A stretch of 64,000 nucleotides of DNA from Chthonobacter rhizosphaerae (GCF_013839525.1 NZ_JACDIS010000006.1:1-64000), one strand, 5' to 3'; positions 48,869-59,061 are shown, counted from the first letter of the stretch. The notes: generated by a model from the letters alone, not told the origin. Program-made: numbers and translations.

Positions 48869-50269
48869 CTACGTGATATTGCCCACCCGATACCGCCCCA
48901 AGAACTCGTCCTGGAACTTCTCCGGAATCCGCACGGTCAAATGCAGCCCGTCCTCGGGGCTGTCGTCGCGGGTGAGGACTTCGCCGTGGCTGTAGAGCCA
49001 GGCGAGGCCTTCGCCGTCGGTCTTGTCCACCACCACCGCGAAGGTGGGGCGGTCGCCGACGAGGCGGCGCTCGATGGAGGCGATCAGGGGCTCCAGGCCC
49101 TCGCCGGTGACGGCGGAGATGGCGAAGCGCTCCTGGCCGGCGGGGTCCGGGGCGTCGGCCTGGGCGAGGAGGCTTTCGCGGCGGGCCGGGTCCAGCGCGT
49201 CGATCTTGTTCCAGACCTCGATCACCCGGGCGGCGTCCTCCGGGTTCACGTCCAGCTGGCGCAGCACGTCCGAGACGTCCTCGGCCTGGGCCTCGGTGTC
49301 CGGGTGTGAGATGTCGCGCACGTGGAGGATGATGGTGGCCTCCACCACCTCCTCCAGCGTGGCCCGGAAGGCGGCGACCAGGTGGGTGGGGAGGTTGGAG
49401 ATGAAGCCCACCGTGTCGGACAGGATGGCGTCGGTGCCGTGCGGCAGCCGGACCTTGCGCAGGGTGGGGTCGAGCGTAGCGAACAGGAGGTTCTGCGCCA
49501 GCACGTCGGCGCTGGTGAGGCGGTTGAACAGGGTGGACTTGCCGGCGTTGGTGTAGCCGACGAGGGCGATGACCGGGTGCGGGGCCTTCTGGCGCTGGCG
49601 GCGGTGCAGGTCGCGGGTGCGGCGGACCTGCTCCAGCTCCTCCTCCAGGCGGGAGATCTTGTCCTGGAGCTGGCGGCGGTCCGCCTCGATCTGGGTCTCG
49701 CCGGGGCCGCCCATGAAGCCGAAGCCGCCGCGCTGGCGCTCCAGATGGGTCCAGGAGCGGACGAGGCGCGACTTCTGGTAGTTGAGGTGGGCGAGGTCCA
49801 CCTGCAGCCGGCCCTCGCGGGTGTGGGCGCGCTCGCCGAAGATCTCCAGGATCAGGCCCGTGCGGTCGAGCACCTTGGCGCCGAGGCCCTTTTCCAGGTT
49901 GCGCTGCTGGATGGGCGTGAGGGCGTGGTCGACGATGACGAGCTCGGCCTCCTCGGTGGCGACGGCGAGCTTGATCTCCTCGAGCTTGCCGGTGCCGACC
50001 AGGGTGGCCGGGCGCACGGTGGTGAGCCGCACCGGGATGGTGGCGCGCACGTCGAGGTCGATGGCGAGCGCGAGGCCGACGGCCTCCTCCACGCGGGCGT
50101 CCATGGAGCGGGAGGCCACGCGGCCGCGCTCGCGGTCGGCGTCGCGCTGGGCGCGGTTGTCGATCTCGGGGACGACGACGATCGCCTTCGTCCGCTCGGC
50201 AAGGCGGGAGATGGTGCGGGGCTTCGGGGTGTTGAGCCCGCTCTCGTCGCGGGGATCGCGGTGATCCAA
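48869..50269 (-). CDS. hflX: Ribosome-associated GTPase HflX
   Basis: GTPase that splits stalled ribosomes under stress. About 466 aa. N-terminal HflX domain (TLVGTGKLEEIKL), coiled linker, G domain with G1 GYTNAGKST, G3 DTVGFI and G4 NKID. I chose the TTG at 50269, which has a perfect GGGAGG 4 nt upstream; the frame is open to an ATG at 50368 but that stretch is low-complexity. Downstream of hfq, as in most relatives; here the gap is 422 bp and full of repeats. Confidence 0.94.
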   Translation of the reverse strand: MDHRDPRDESGLNTPKPRTISRLAERTKAIVVVPEIDNRAQRDADRERGRVASRSMDARVEEAVGLALAIDLDVRATIPVRLTTVRPATLVGTGKLEEIKLAVATEEAELVIVDHALTPIQQRNLEKGLGAKVLDRTGLILEIFGERAHTREGRLQVDLAHLNYQKSRLVRSWTHLERQRGGFGFMGGPGETQIEADRRQLQDKISRLEEELEQVRRTRDLHRRQRQKAPHPVIALVGYTNAGKSTLFNRLTSADVLAQNLLFATLDPTLRKVRLPHGTDAILSDTVGFISNLPTHLVAAFRATLEEVVEATIILHVRDISHPDTEAQAEDVSDVLRQLDVNPEDAARVIEVWNKIDALDPARRESLLAQADAPDPAGQERFAISAVTGEGLEPLIASIERRLVGDRPTFAVVVDKTDGEGLAWLYSHGEVLTRDDSPEDGLHLTVRIPEKFQDEFLGRYRVGNIT

Positions 50270-50527
50270 GACGCCTCCCAAGGGTGTCGTTCGTTGATGG
50301 CTCGCCGCCCGGGACCCGCCTCGCCTGTCGGGCGGCCCGGGAGCCGCCGCCCCTGGCCTCTCCAACACCCGGCGGGGCGGAATGATCCCGCCGGCGGCGG
50401 CGGCATGTGCCGGGCCGGGGGTGAAGCCGGCCGGCGCGGGGTGCGAAGCGCGCCGTCGGGGGCCGGCGCGGGGGTGAAGCGGGCCGGCGGGCGGGGGCGT
50501 CCGGCGGGGATGGCCGCCGGGCGACGG

Positions 50528-50696
50528 AGGATCGGCCGCGCGGCGGGCGCGGGATCAGCCGCGCGCTGCGTTCGGCGGGCGCGGGATCCGGCGCCATAGG
50601 GCGCGAGATCGGCCACGCCTCGCCGAGGATCGGCCGCGCGGCGGGCGGCGGCCGCGCCTTGCTCAGGATCGGCCGCGCGGCGGGCGCGGGATCAGC
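50528..50696. repeat. 32-bp repeats in the hfq-hflX spacer
   Basis: The unit starting AGGATCGGCCGCGCGGCGGG occurs whole at 50528-50559 and 50665-50696 (identical 32 bp) and in part at 50626-50647. The last copy contains the hfq stop codon. The rest of 50270-50691 is GC-rich, without a gene, and carries the hflX ribosome site. Confidence 0.85.
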
Positions 50697-50937
50697 TGGC
50701 CGCGTCCTCCCCCGGCTCGAACAGCTGGACCGGCTGGGCCGGCATGATGGTCGAGATCGCGTGCTTGTAGACGAGCTGCGAGTGCCCGTCGCGGCGCAGC
50801 AAAACACAGAAGTTGTCGAACCAGGTCACCACGCCTTGGAGCTTGACGCCGTTGACGAGAAAGATGGTCAACGAGGTCTTGTTCTTGCGTACATGGTTGA
50901 GAAAGGTGTCCTGAAGGTTCTGGGCTCGGTCCGCCAT
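50692..50937 (-). CDS. hfq: RNA chaperone Hfq
   Basis: 81 aa; forms a hexamer that pairs small RNAs with mRNAs. Sm1 motif ([33 protein letters not shown]) and Sm2 motif ([11 protein letters not shown]) are intact, with the usual short tail ending in acidic residues. ATG at 50937. Confidence 0.97.
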   Translation of the reverse strand: MADRAQNLQDTFLNHVRKNKTSLTIFLVNGVKLQGVVTWFDNFCVLLRRDGHSQLVYKHAISTIMPAQPVQLFEPGEDAAS

Positions 50938-51106
50938 TGTCTGTTGGCCTTTTTTTCGGCGTTTATAGTCGCGTTGTCCGGCGTTGGTCCGAAGGGGGAC
51001 GGACACCCGATGGGTGTCCGCCAAGAGAGTATTCCACCGCGAAATCAAACGAAAGTCACCCCCCGCGCGCCGCGCGGGGAAGACAATGTGCAGATTGAAC
51101 CCAACC

Positions 51107-51991
51107 TCAGGCCGACTTGTTGCTGCCCTGCAACGGAACATGCTCCGCCACGCCCCGGAACGCGGCCCGGAGCCGCGTCGCCACCGAGCCGGGCGCACCG
51201 TTGGCGATGGGCCGGCCGTCGAGGGTGACGATCGGCATGACGAGGTTGCCGGCCGAGGTGAGGAAGACCTCGCGGGCGGCGAGCGCCTCGGCGACGGTGA
51301 AGCGGCGCTCCTCCACGGACAGGCCCTCGGCGGCCGCGACCTTCAGGACGGTGGTGCGGGTGATTCCCCTCAGGATGCCCCGGTCGGCCGGCCGGGTGAC
51401 GAGCGCGCCGTCGGCGGTGACGATCCAGACGTTGGTGGAGGCGCCCTCGGTGACGTGGCCGTCCGCGTCCACCAGGATGGCCTCCAGCGCCCCCGCCTCG
51501 CGGGCTGCCTGCTTGGCGAGCGCGTTCGGCAGGAGGCCGATGGTCTTGATGTCGACCCGGTCCCAGCGCTCGTCCGGCCGCGTGATGGCGGCGACGCCAG
51601 CGGCCGCCATGGCGTCGCCCTTGGCGGGATCCGCCGGGCGGGCGGTGACCACGAGGGCGGGCCGGACGGGCGTCTTCGGGAAGGCGTGATCGCGCGGGGC
51701 GACGCCGCGGGTGACCTGCAGGTAGACGAAGCCGGAGCGGATCCGGTTGCGCCGGGCGACCTCCCTCAGGACGGCCACGAGGGCCAGACGGCTCATGGGG
51801 GCCGCGATGGCGAGTTCGGAGAGCGAGCGGTCGAGCCGGTCCAGGTGACCGGTGAGGTCGATGAAGTCGCCCTCGTGGAGCTCCACCACCTCGTAGACGC
51901 CGTCGGCCAGCTGGTAGCCGCGATCCTCCACGTGCACGGCCGCGTCGGCATGGCGGACGTAACGGCCGTTCACATAGGCGGTGCGGAACAT
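51107..51991 (-). CDS. dat: D-amino acid aminotransferase
   Basis: PLP fold class IV transaminase, 294 aa, supplying D-alanine/D-glutamate or acting on related amino acids. Seen: [20 protein letters not shown] at the start, [17 protein letters not shown], the PLP-lysine segment [16 protein letters not shown] and [10 protein letters not shown]. The order dat-hfq-hflX is standard in Hyphomicrobiales. Confidence 0.9.
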   Translation of the reverse strand: MFRTAYVNGRYVRHADAAVHVEDRGYQLADGVYEVVELHEGDFIDLTGHLDRLDRSLSELAIAAPMSRLALVAVLREVARRNRIRSGFVYLQVTRGVAPRDHAFPKTPVRPALVVTARPADPAKGDAMAAAGVAAITRPDERWDRVDIKTIGLLPNALAKQAAREAGALEAILVDADGHVTEGASTNVWIVTADGALVTRPADRGILRGITRTTVLKVAAAEGLSVEERRFTVAEALAAREVFLTSAGNLVMPIVTLDGRPIANGAPGSVATRLRAAFRGVAEHVPLQGSNKSA

Positions 51992-52000
51992 GGCGACGGT

Positions 52001-52723
52001 CTACTCCAGCTCGACGACCTTGCCGTCTTCCAGCGTGATGCGCCGGTCCATGCGGGCGGCGAGGTCGTGGTTGTGGGTGGCGATGATGGCGGACAGGCCC
52101 GTGGCGCGCACCAGCGCCGACAGGGCGTCGAACACGTAGTGCGACGTCTTCGGGTCGAGGTTGCCGGTGGGCTCGTCGGCGAGCAGCACCTTCGGGGCGT
52201 TGGCGACGGCGCGGCCGATGGCGACGCGCTGGCGCTCGCCGCCGGACAGCTCGGACGGAAGGTGGGTCGCCCGGTGCTCCAGCTTCATGTAGGCGAGAAG
52301 CTGCATGGCGCGCTCGGTGGCGTCCTTGCGGGCGAGGCCGGCGATCATCTGCGGGACGACCAGGTTCTCCACGGCGGTGAATTCCGGGAGAAGGTGGTGG
52401 AACTGGTAGACGAAGCCGATGGCGGTGCGGCGGACGGCGGTGCGCTGGGCGTCGTCCATCTTGCCGCACGCCTTGCCGGCGATCACCACCTCGCCGGAAT
52501 CGGGCCGCTCCAGGAGGCCGGCGATGTGGAGAAGCGTGGACTTGCCGGCGCCGGACGGCGCGACCAGGGCCACCACCTCGCCGGCGTAGAGCTCGAACGC
52601 CGCGCCGCGCAGGATGGGCAGGACGCCGTCGCCCTCCCGGTAGGACTTCTCCACGGCGGCGAGGCGGAGGACGGGGTCCTCCACGCCGGTGATCAGGCCC
52701 TTCGGCGCCTCGGTCATGGTCAT
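52001..52723 (-). CDS. lolD: Lipoprotein-release ABC transporter ATPase LolD
   Basis: 240 aa, ATPase of the LolCDE complex that frees lipoproteins from the inner membrane for transport to the outer membrane. Walker [10 protein letters not shown], signature [10 protein letters not shown], Walker [13 protein letters not shown]. Its ATG overlaps the stop of the permease gene (ATGA). Confidence 0.95.
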   Translation of the reverse strand: MTMTEAPKGLITGVEDPVLRLAAVEKSYREGDGVLPILRGAAFELYAGEVVALVAPSGAGKSTLLHIAGLLERPDSGEVVIAGKACGKMDDAQRTAVRRTAIGFVYQFHHLLPEFTAVENLVVPQMIAGLARKDATERAMQLLAYMKLEHRATHLPSELSGGERQRVAIGRAVANAPKVLLADEPTGNLDPKTSHYVFDALSALVRATGLSAIIATHNHDLAARMDRRITLEDGKVVELE

Positions 52724-53988
52724 TCGTACCTCAGGGCGTCGACCGGATCGAGGCGCGCGGCGCGCCAGGCCGGGTAGAGGGTGGCCAGGAAGGAGAGGAG
52801 CAGCGCCATCACGACGACGGTGGCGGTCTCGCCGGCCTGGATGTCGGCGGGCAGCCGGCTCAGGTAGTAGAGTTCCGGGGAGAACAGCTCGGTCGTGGTC
52901 AGCCAGGAGACGAACTGGCGGATCTCCTCCACGTTGAGGCAGACGATCAGGCCGAGGACGAAGCCCGCCACGGTGCCGGCGAAGCCGATGGACGCGCCGG
53001 TGATGAGGAAGACGCGGAGAATCGCCCCGCGCGTCGCCCCCATGGTGCGCAGGATGGCGATGTCGCGGCCCTTGTCCTTCACCAGCATGGTCATGCCGGA
53101 GATGATGTTGAGGGCGGCGACGAGCACGATCAGCGTCAGGATCATGAACATCACGTTCCGCTCCACCTCCAGGGCGGAGAAGAAGGTGACGTTGCGCTGC
53201 CGCCAGTCGGTGACGAGGGCCGGCCGCTCGGCGGCGACCACGATGCTGTCGCGCATGGCGCCGACGGAGTCCGGATCCTCCAGGAAGACGTCGATGGCGC
53301 TGACGTTGTCCGGCATGGCGAAGAATCGCTGCGCCTCGGCGAGCGGCAGGAACACGAAGGTGCCGTCATACTCCGACATGCCGATCTCGAAGATGGCCGT
53401 CACCGGGTAGGACTTGACCCGCGGCGTGGTGCCGAGCGCGGTGACGTTGCCCTTGGGGCTGACCAGCGTGACCCGGTCGCCGACGGCGACGCCGAGCGAC
53501 TGGGCCATGCGCAGGCCGATGGCGACGCCGTTGGCGGTGTCGAACCCGTCGAGCGTGCCCTGGCGGATGGTGCCGGAGACGAGCTTCAGCCCGGCGAGAT
53601 CGGACGCGCGGACGCCGCGCACCAGGGCGCCGGTGGCGTTGGACGGGCCGGAGGCCAGCACCTGCCCTTCCACGAAGGGCATCACCAGGGTGACGCCCGG
53701 CACGCCGGCGATGCGCTGGGACACCACGTCGAAATCGGTCAGCGGCTGGTCGATGGCCTGCACCACCACGTGGCCGTTGATGCCGAGGATCTTTTCCAGG
53801 AGCTGGCCGCGGAAGCCGTTCATGACCGCCATGACGATGATGAGCGTGGCGACGCCGAGCATGATTCCCGTGAAGGAGAAGCCCGCGATGACGGAGATGA
53901 AGGCCTCGCGCCGACGCGAGCGCAGGTAGCGCCCGGCCAGCATCCATTCGAAGGGGGCGAAGGGTCGTCCCGCTTTCGCCTCGCTCAT
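52720..53988 (-). CDS. lolC: Lipoprotein-release ABC transporter permease LolC/LolE
   Basis: 422 aa inner-membrane permease with four TM helices (one at about 25-50, three after 270) and a large periplasmic domain. Start [18 protein letters not shown] and [18 protein letters not shown] are family hallmarks. Alphaproteobacteria have one LolC/E-type (often LolF-like) subunit; the choice of letter is uncertain. Follows proS by 76 bp. Confidence 0.93.
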   Translation of the reverse strand: MSEAKAGRPFAPFEWMLAGRYLRSRRREAFISVIAGFSFTGIMLGVATLIIVMAVMNGFRGQLLEKILGINGHVVVQAIDQPLTDFDVVSQRIAGVPGVTLVMPFVEGQVLASGPSNATGALVRGVRASDLAGLKLVSGTIRQGTLDGFDTANGVAIGLRMAQSLGVAVGDRVTLVSPKGNVTALGTTPRVKSYPVTAIFEIGMSEYDGTFVFLPLAEAQRFFAMPDNVSAIDVFLEDPDSVGAMRDSIVVAAERPALVTDWRQRNVTFFSALEVERNVMFMILTLIVLVAALNIISGMTMLVKDKGRDIAILRTMGATRGAILRVFLITGASIGFAGTVAGFVLGLIVCLNVEEIRQFVSWLTTTELFSPELYYLSRLPADIQAGETATVVVMALLLSFLATLYPAWRAARLDPVDALRYE

Positions 53989-54064
53989 ACCATGCTCCTC
54001 ATACTGCCCATGAGGGGGACCGAGGCCGTGGTCCCCTCCCCGTCCGGCCGGATCAACGGCGCGA

Positions 54065-55387
54065 TCAGGACTTTTCTGTGACGCGGGCGAGCGCGGACTC
54101 CAGCGACACCGACTGCTTCTCGCCGGTGGCGCGCCGCTTGAGCTCGACCACGCCCTCGGCGAGGCCCTTCGGCCCGACGACGATCTGCCAGGGCAGGCCG
54201 ATGAGGTCGGCGGTCGCGAACTTGGCGCCGGGCCGCTGGTCCGTGTCGTCGTAGAGCGGATCGCGGCCGGCGGCGGCCAGGGTGGCGTAGGCGCTTTCGC
54301 AGGCCGCGTCCACCGCCGCGTCGCCGGGCTTCAGGTTGAGGATGCCGACGCCGAACGGGGCGACCGAATCCGGCCAGATGATGCCCGCGTCGTCGTGGCT
54401 CGCCTCGATGATGGCGCCGAGGAGACGGGAGACGCCGACGCCGTAGGAGCCCATGTGGACGGGGCGCTCCACGCCGTCCGGACCCGCCACCTTGGCGCCC
54501 ATGGCGTCGGAATACTTGGTGCCGAAGTAGAAGATGTGGCCGACCTCGATGCCGCGCGCGGAGACCTGGCGGTCCTCCGGCAGCGCCTTGAAGGCGGCCT
54601 CGTCGTGCATCTCCTCGGTGGCGGCGTACTTCGTGGTGAAGGACTCCACGATCGGGGTCAGGTCGGCGTCGAAGTCCAGGTCCTCGCCCGGGACCGGCGT
54701 GTCGAGGAGCGCGCGGTCGCAGAAGACGGCGCTCTCGCCGGTGGACGCCAGAATGATGAACTCGTGGCTGAGGTCGCCGCCGATCGGGCCGGTGTCGGCG
54801 CGCATCGGGATGGCCTTGAGGCCGAGACGCTCGAACGTGCGCAGATAGGCGACGAACATCTTGTTGTAGGCGACGCGCGCGCCGGCCTGGTCGAGGTCGA
54901 ACGAATAGGCGTCCTTCATCAGGAACTCGCGGCCGCGCATGACGCCGAAGCGGGGGCGCACCTCGTCCCGGAACTTCCACTGTATGTGGTAGAGGTTCAG
55001 CGGCAGGTCGCGGTAGGACCGGACGGACGTGCGGAAGATGTCGGTGATCATCTCCTCGTTGGTCGGCCCGAACAGCATCTCGCGCTCGTGGCGATCCGTG
55101 ATGCGCAGCATCTCTTTGCCGTAGGCGTCGTAGCGCCCGCTTTCGCGCCAGAGGTCGGCCGCCTGAATCGTGGGCATGAGAAGTTCGATCGCGCCGGAGC
55201 GGTCCTGCTCCTCGCGCACGATCTGCTCGACCTTCTGGAGCACCTTGAAGCCGAGCGGGAGCCAGGCGTAGATGCCCGCCGCCTGCTGGCGCATCATGCC
55301 GGCGCGCAGCATCAGCCGGTGGGAGACGATCTCGGCTTCCTTGGGCGTCTCCTTCAGGATCGGCAGGAAGTAGCGGCTGAGACGCAT
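54065..55387 (-). CDS. proS: Prolyl-tRNA synthetase (short form)
   Basis: 440 aa, class II synthetase without the editing insertion, as normal for alphaproteobacteria. Motif 1 region [32 protein letters not shown], motif 2 [20 protein letters not shown], motif 3 [17 protein letters not shown] at 55387. Confidence 0.97.
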   Translation of the reverse strand: MRLSRYFLPILKETPKEAEIVSHRLMLRAGMMRQQAAGIYAWLPLGFKVLQKVEQIVREEQDRSGAIELLMPTIQAADLWRESGRYDAYGKEMLRITDRHEREMLFGPTNEEMITDIFRTSVRSYRDLPLNLYHIQWKFRDEVRPRFGVMRGREFLMKDAYSFDLDQAGARVAYNKMFVAYLRTFERLGLKAIPMRADTGPIGGDLSHEFIILASTGESAVFCDRALLDTPVPGEDLDFDADLTPIVESFTTKYAATEEMHDEAAFKALPEDRQVSARGIEVGHIFYFGTKYSDAMGAKVAGPDGVERPVHMGSYGVGVSRLLGAIIEASHDDAGIIWPDSVAPFGVGILNLKPGDAAVDAACESAYATLAAAGRDPLYDDTDQRPGAKFATADLIGLPWQIVVGPKGLAEGVVELKRRATGEKQSVSLESALARVTEKS

Positions 55388-55589
55388 GGAATCCTCGTGT
55401 CGGCGGGTCTTGGTGAGCCGCGTCAGTCAAAGCGCATCGAACCGGAAAACTCAAGCCCGGCCGGGCGTTCGGAGCCGGCGTCCAACACGAGAAACCGTGT
55501 TGCGACAATACGACCAAAGGCGCGGCATTTTTTTTGTGCGAGGGGTGCACAGGGAGATGACAATCCTAAGAACGGGGTGTAAGGTGGCC

Positions 55590-55830
55590 CCATAAAAACA
55601 AGGAGACACCTGTCGGACGATGTAATGTCTCAATAATCGAGACCGTCAGCCGACTATAGCGGAAGTGTTCTCATCAAATCGCGGTCTGAGTCTTGGGAGG
55701 AAAAACCCCGCTGGCGCGGAAATCGCTGCCTCTTCTTTGATCGGTCGGGAGGTCTATTCGGTCAGAGTCGTAAGGGGTCGACACGCGGAACTACCATAGA
55801 GCGGGGCTTCGGCTCCGCTCTTTTGTTTTT
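55590..55830 (+). ncRNA. Candidate small RNA upstream of strong terminator
   Basis: The region 55388-56296 has no supported gene. The part from about 55590 is less GC-rich than its surroundings and has a hairpin (GAGACA at 55604 with TGTCTC about 20 nt later). It ends in a perfect plus-strand terminator although no plus-strand gene lies upstream. A small RNA divergent from proS explains this best. The 5' end is a guess; no known RNA family was recognised. Confidence 0.35.
55799..55830 (+). terminator. Strong Rho-independent terminator, plus strand
   Basis: A nine-bp stem (GAGCGGGGC with GCTCCGCTC, one G-T pair) closed by a TTCG tetraloop, followed by TTTTGTTTTT. It cannot serve proS, which reads the other way. 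Confidence 0.85.
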
Positions 55831-56044
55831 GTTAATCGATTTATTTTTCGACCGGCGCGATCTATCGCGTGACGGGCATGCGCGCAGATGTGCCGCGCGG
55901 GCGCTGGAGACATCCGCGACGATCGCGGGGTTGGCCGGATCAGCAGCGGAAAACAGGGAAGCGGGACGGTCGGCGGGTGTTCGCCGGGCGAGGTGGATGG
56001 GTCGGCCGGTTCGGGCGATCCGTTGTCCGCCCGCTCGACCACCC

Positions 56045-56225
56045 GTCATGGTCCGGTTCGTCCGGACCACCTACGCATGCTCCGGCCGACCGAGCGCCCT
56101 GCCCTATGGTGAACGCGGGGTTGGCCCGCCTGCGCGGGCCATGACGGCGGTGGAGCGGGCCGGCGGGGGCGGGTCGGGTCCTCGGGCGGACCTTCGGTGG
56201 TCCGTCTGCGCGGACCATGACGGTG
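56045..56225. repeat. Family C palindromes, three copies
   Basis: GTCATGGTCCGGTTCGTCCG at 56045, GGCCCGCCTGCGCGGGCCAT near 56117 and GGTCCGTCTGCGCGGACCAT near 56199. Each is a short inverted repeat next to ATGACGG. The same family is seen near 32881, 36188, 38389 and 38630. Nothing gene-like is seen in 55831-56296. Confidence 0.75.
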
Positions 56226-56296
56226 AATCGTGAGGGTCGCCGGGGACGGGCGGGGCCGCGTCCCTGGCGCCTATCGCGGCGCGGGCGTCGCTCGGG

Positions 56297-56968
56297 TCAG
56301 CGGGGGAGGACGGGCTTGCGGCCGCAGTAATGGACGCGCCAGCCTTCGCGGGTGCCGCCGAAGATGTCGCCCACGTCGCGGCGGGCGCGGCGGGTTTCGT
56401 CGCGGCGGCGCTCGGTTGCGTCGAACTCGGCGGTCAGGCACTCCAGGCTCTCGAACAGCGACTTGAGGCCGTCCGGCGTGAAGCGGAAGAAGTCCTCCGG
56501 CCGGGGCTGGTAGCGGGTCGTGAACACCGTGGTGTGGAAGGTGATGCCGCCCGGCTTCAGGATGCGGGCGATCTCGTCGGCGACGCGCCACGGCGTGCGG
56601 ACGTGCTCGATGGAATCGACGGAGAAGACCGCGTCGTAGCTGCCGTTGGGGATGTCGGCCAGGATGGAGACCACGTCGGCCGGGAGACCGTCGCGGACGA
56701 TGTCGCGCTGGTCATGCCGCACACCCTCGTCGAGCCAGGCGGCATGGGACTGGCCGCAGTGACCGATCTCCAGGACGCGGACGGCGCGACCATGCTGGCG
56801 GATCTGACGGCGGAAGAGCGTCTCGGCCCTGCATGTCTCGGACGGGGCGAAGCCCTTGAGCCCGACCGACACCTTCGGCGTCATGCCTGAGCCCACGTCG
56901 ATCCCGGCGCCGAGGAACCTGAAGAAGCGTGATCCGAACCGTTGCCTTAAAGCGTTCACAGCGCTCAT
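56297..56968 (-). CDS. Class I SAM-dependent methyltransferase
   Basis: 223 aa from the ATG at 56968 (GGGGGTG upstream). Methyltransf_11-like: strand 1 VRVLEIGHCGQSHAAWL, then YDAVFSVDSIEHVRTPW (post-II acidic motif) and EIARILKPGGITFHTTV (motif III). Motif I is odd: the usual ExGCGxG reads EIGHCGQSH, with one Gly replaced. The FRFTPDGLKSLFE segment is common in enzymes tied to surface glycans. Substrate unknown. Confidence 0.8.
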   Translation of the reverse strand: MSAVNALRQRFGSRFFRFLGAGIDVGSGMTPKVSVGLKGFAPSETCRAETLFRRQIRQHGRAVRVLEIGHCGQSHAAWLDEGVRHDQRDIVRDGLPADVVSILADIPNGSYDAVFSVDSIEHVRTPWRVADEIARILKPGGITFHTTVFTTRYQPRPEDFFRFTPDGLKSLFESLECLTAEFDATERRRDETRRARRDVGDIFGGTREGWRVHYCGRKPVLPR

Positions 56969-57243
56969 TTTCACCCCCAACCCGATCGTTCGACCGGTGT
57001 CGGCGTTCCTCTCCAGGGTCCGGGTTCTATGCCCGGACCTCGACGTGGTCCCGTCAAGGGCCGCACCCGTGAGGTTCACGCCGCGCCCCTGTCAGGACGA
57101 AACATCTTCCCCACAAAAATCCCGTCGATGCAAGGCTGAACTGAGAAAAACACTAATAGAAATCGCCGCTGATACCATAGTCAAACCCGATCACCGGTCC
57201 GGCGGATATTCCATTGGGAGTCGAATGAAATGCGAGGACTAGG

Positions 57244-57567
57244 ATGATGATCGAACACATACGGCGTTTGCTGACCGTTTCTGTACACCTGTTGGTGTTC
57301 GCCGGAGCCCTCGGTCCGGTCGCCCCCGCGATCGCCGAGACTTTGCCGCTCCGCTCGCCGACCGGCCAGGGCGACGTTCCGATCTACCGGCCGAGTGACG
57401 CCAGACCGCGAAATATTCTGCCGATACCTGAAAACGGGATCGAAAACCCCGACAACGTCGTGCCGGAGAAATCCTCGCCGTCGTCGGTCTATGACAGATG
57501 CAGAACACTGCCGGGGGTCGGCGAAGGGTCCAACCGGCCGATCTACTGCAAGGGCATCCGGCGTTGA
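57244..57567 (+). CDS. Small secreted hypothetical protein
   Basis: 107 aa, signal peptide about residues 1-31 (LTVSVHLLVFAGALGPVAPAIAE). The mature part is Pro-rich (PIYRPSDARPRNILPIPENG) with two Cys, in YDRCRTLPG and IYCKG, that could form a disulfide. ATG at 57244 with GAGG upstream. Not recognised. Divergent from the methyltransferase gene across 275 bp. Confidence 0.6.
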   Translation: MMIEHIRRLLTVSVHLLVFAGALGPVAPAIAETLPLRSPTGQGDVPIYRPSDARPRNILPIPENGIENPDNVVPEKSSPSSVYDRCRTLPGVGEGSNRPIYCKGIRR

Positions 57568-57580
57568 CCGGCGGGCGGGG

Positions 57581-58228
57581 TCAATCCACCTCGTCGGAGG
57601 GAACCACCCAGGTCTCCGCCCTCCCCGCCTCCGCCCACTCGGCCATGGGGCCGAAGGCCATGACGGCGTCCATGTAGGCGGCCTCCACCGGCCCGACCGG
57701 AATGCGGTACGTGGCGAATCGGCTGACCACCGGCGCGTAGAAGGCGTCCGCGATGGTGAAGGCGCCGAAGAGGAACGGCCCGCCGGCCCCGAAGCGGGCG
57801 CGGGCGGTGCGCCAGATCTCGCGCACCCGGGCGATGTCGGCCGCCGCCGCGGGCGTCGGCTCGCGAACCGCAGGCGGACGGCGGATGTTCATGGGAAAAT
57901 GGCCGCGCAGGCCGCCGAAGCCGGAGTGCATCTCCGCCGCGATCGCCCGCGCGACCGCGCGCGCCGCCGGATCCGTCGGCCAGAGGTTCGCCTCGGGCGC
58001 CTTCTCGGCCAGGTATTCGGCGATGGCGAGGCTGTCCCAGACGGTGACGTCGCCGTCGACGAGCACCGGCACGCGGCCGGCGGCGGAATGGGCGGCGATG
58101 CGCTCGGCGGTGTCCGGCGCGTCGAGGTCGATCAGCACCTCGTCGAACGGCAGGCCGGTCGCCTTCAGGGCGAGCCAGGCGCGCAGCGACCAGGACGAAT
58201 AGTTCTTGTTTCCGATGATGATCTTCAT
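57581..58228 (-). CDS. Glutathione S-transferase family protein
   Basis: 215 aa from the ATG at 58228 (KIIIGNKNYSSWSLRAWLAL). N-terminal thioredoxin-like domain with the active-site Ser in NYSSWS and GRVPVLVDGDVTVWDSLAIA (glutathione contacts), then an all-helical C-terminal domain with FTIADAFYAPVVSRF. Cytoplasmic detoxification or related role. Confidence 0.92.
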   Translation of the reverse strand: MKIIIGNKNYSSWSLRAWLALKATGLPFDEVLIDLDAPDTAERIAAHSAAGRVPVLVDGDVTVWDSLAIAEYLAEKAPEANLWPTDPAARAVARAIAAEMHSGFGGLRGHFPMNIRRPPAVREPTPAAAADIARVREIWRTARARFGAGGPFLFGAFTIADAFYAPVVSRFATYRIPVGPVEAAYMDAVMAFGPMAEWAEAGRAETWVVPSDEVD

Positions 58229-58427
58229 GAAGACGGTCCCGCCGGTCGGACGTGAGGCCCGGACGGTGCGCCGGTCCAAAGCGGCGGTCAAGCCTCCGGC
58301 AGCACGGCTCGGGGCGGGCGCGTCTCGGGCGGGCGGGGCACGGGCGGGCGGGGCACGGGCGGGCAGGAACTGAGCGGGCGCTCCCGGGACCGGTGGTGGA
58401 CGCCGGCGCGCAGGCGCGGACGGCGGT

Positions 58428-58880
58428 TCAGGCCTTGCGCTCCCAGCCGCCGCGCGCGGTCTGCTGCCAGTATGTCACCTCGTGGCCATCGGCCTTCAAG
58501 CGTTTCCACGCCGCCCTGGCCTCCGCGAGGGCGTCCGGGTCGCCGCCGTCGAAGACGAGGACGAGGCGCTGGTAGGCGGCCGGATCGAGCGGGGGCGGCG
58601 CGCGGTCCACCAGGAAGCGGACGGCGGCGCCGTTGGGGTTGGCGTCGTCGGTGGTGAGGAAGACCGGCTGCTCGGCCTCGAACCCGTCGGCGGCGGTGCC
58701 GTGGGGCAGGAAGCTCTCGTCCGTGAAGGTCCAGAGGTGGGTGTCGAGGGCCTCCAGGCGCTCGGCGGACCCGGCCTGGACGACGGCGGTCCAGCCGCGC
58801 TCCAGCGTCTTCTGGAGAAGAGCGGGCAGCACCGCCTCCAGGGGACGGTTTTCCAGATGGTAGAACAGGACCTCGGTCAT
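58428..58880 (-). CDS. holC: DNA polymerase III chi subunit
   Basis: 150 aa, clamp-loader accessory subunit that links the polymerase to SSB. Seen: VLFYHLENRPLEAVLPALLQ, LWTFTDESFLPHG, VFLTTDDANPNGA. ATG at 58880. Downstream of pepA as usual, with one tiny gene between. Confidence 0.93.
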   Translation of the reverse strand: MTEVLFYHLENRPLEAVLPALLQKTLERGWTAVVQAGSAERLEALDTHLWTFTDESFLPHGTAADGFEAEQPVFLTTDDANPNGAAVRFLVDRAPPPLDPAAYQRLVLVFDGGDPDALAEARAAWKRLKADGHEVTYWQQTARGGWERKA

Positions 58881-58890
58881 GAGGCGAGGT

Positions 58891-59061
58891 CTACCACCCG
58901 ATGTGGGCATCCATAAAGACAATGATGCCGGCCACCACCGCGGCGCCCACGAGGGCCGACAGGAAGGTGGGCGGGCGGCCCGTGAAAGCCCGGCCGAGAG
59001 TGACGGCGATGAACCAACTCACCACCGCGACGGTCACGATCTTGACTGTGATGCGTATCAC
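58891..59061 (-). CDS. Tiny two-TM membrane protein
   Basis: 56 aa from a GTG at 59061: reading IRITVKIVTVAVVSWFIAVT, then LGRAFTGRPPTFLSALVGAA and a second helix VVAGIIVFMDAHIGW. Two membrane helices joined by a short loop. It fits exactly between pepA and holC, ending 10 bp before holC. Function unknown. Confidence 0.6.
   Translation of the reverse strand: MIRITVKIVTVAVVSWFIAVTLGRAFTGRPPTFLSALVGAAVVAGIIVFMDAHIGW

Noticed and set aside
55799-55830. Terminator of proS
   Set aside because: The T-run is on the plus strand, while proS reads on the minus strand away from it.
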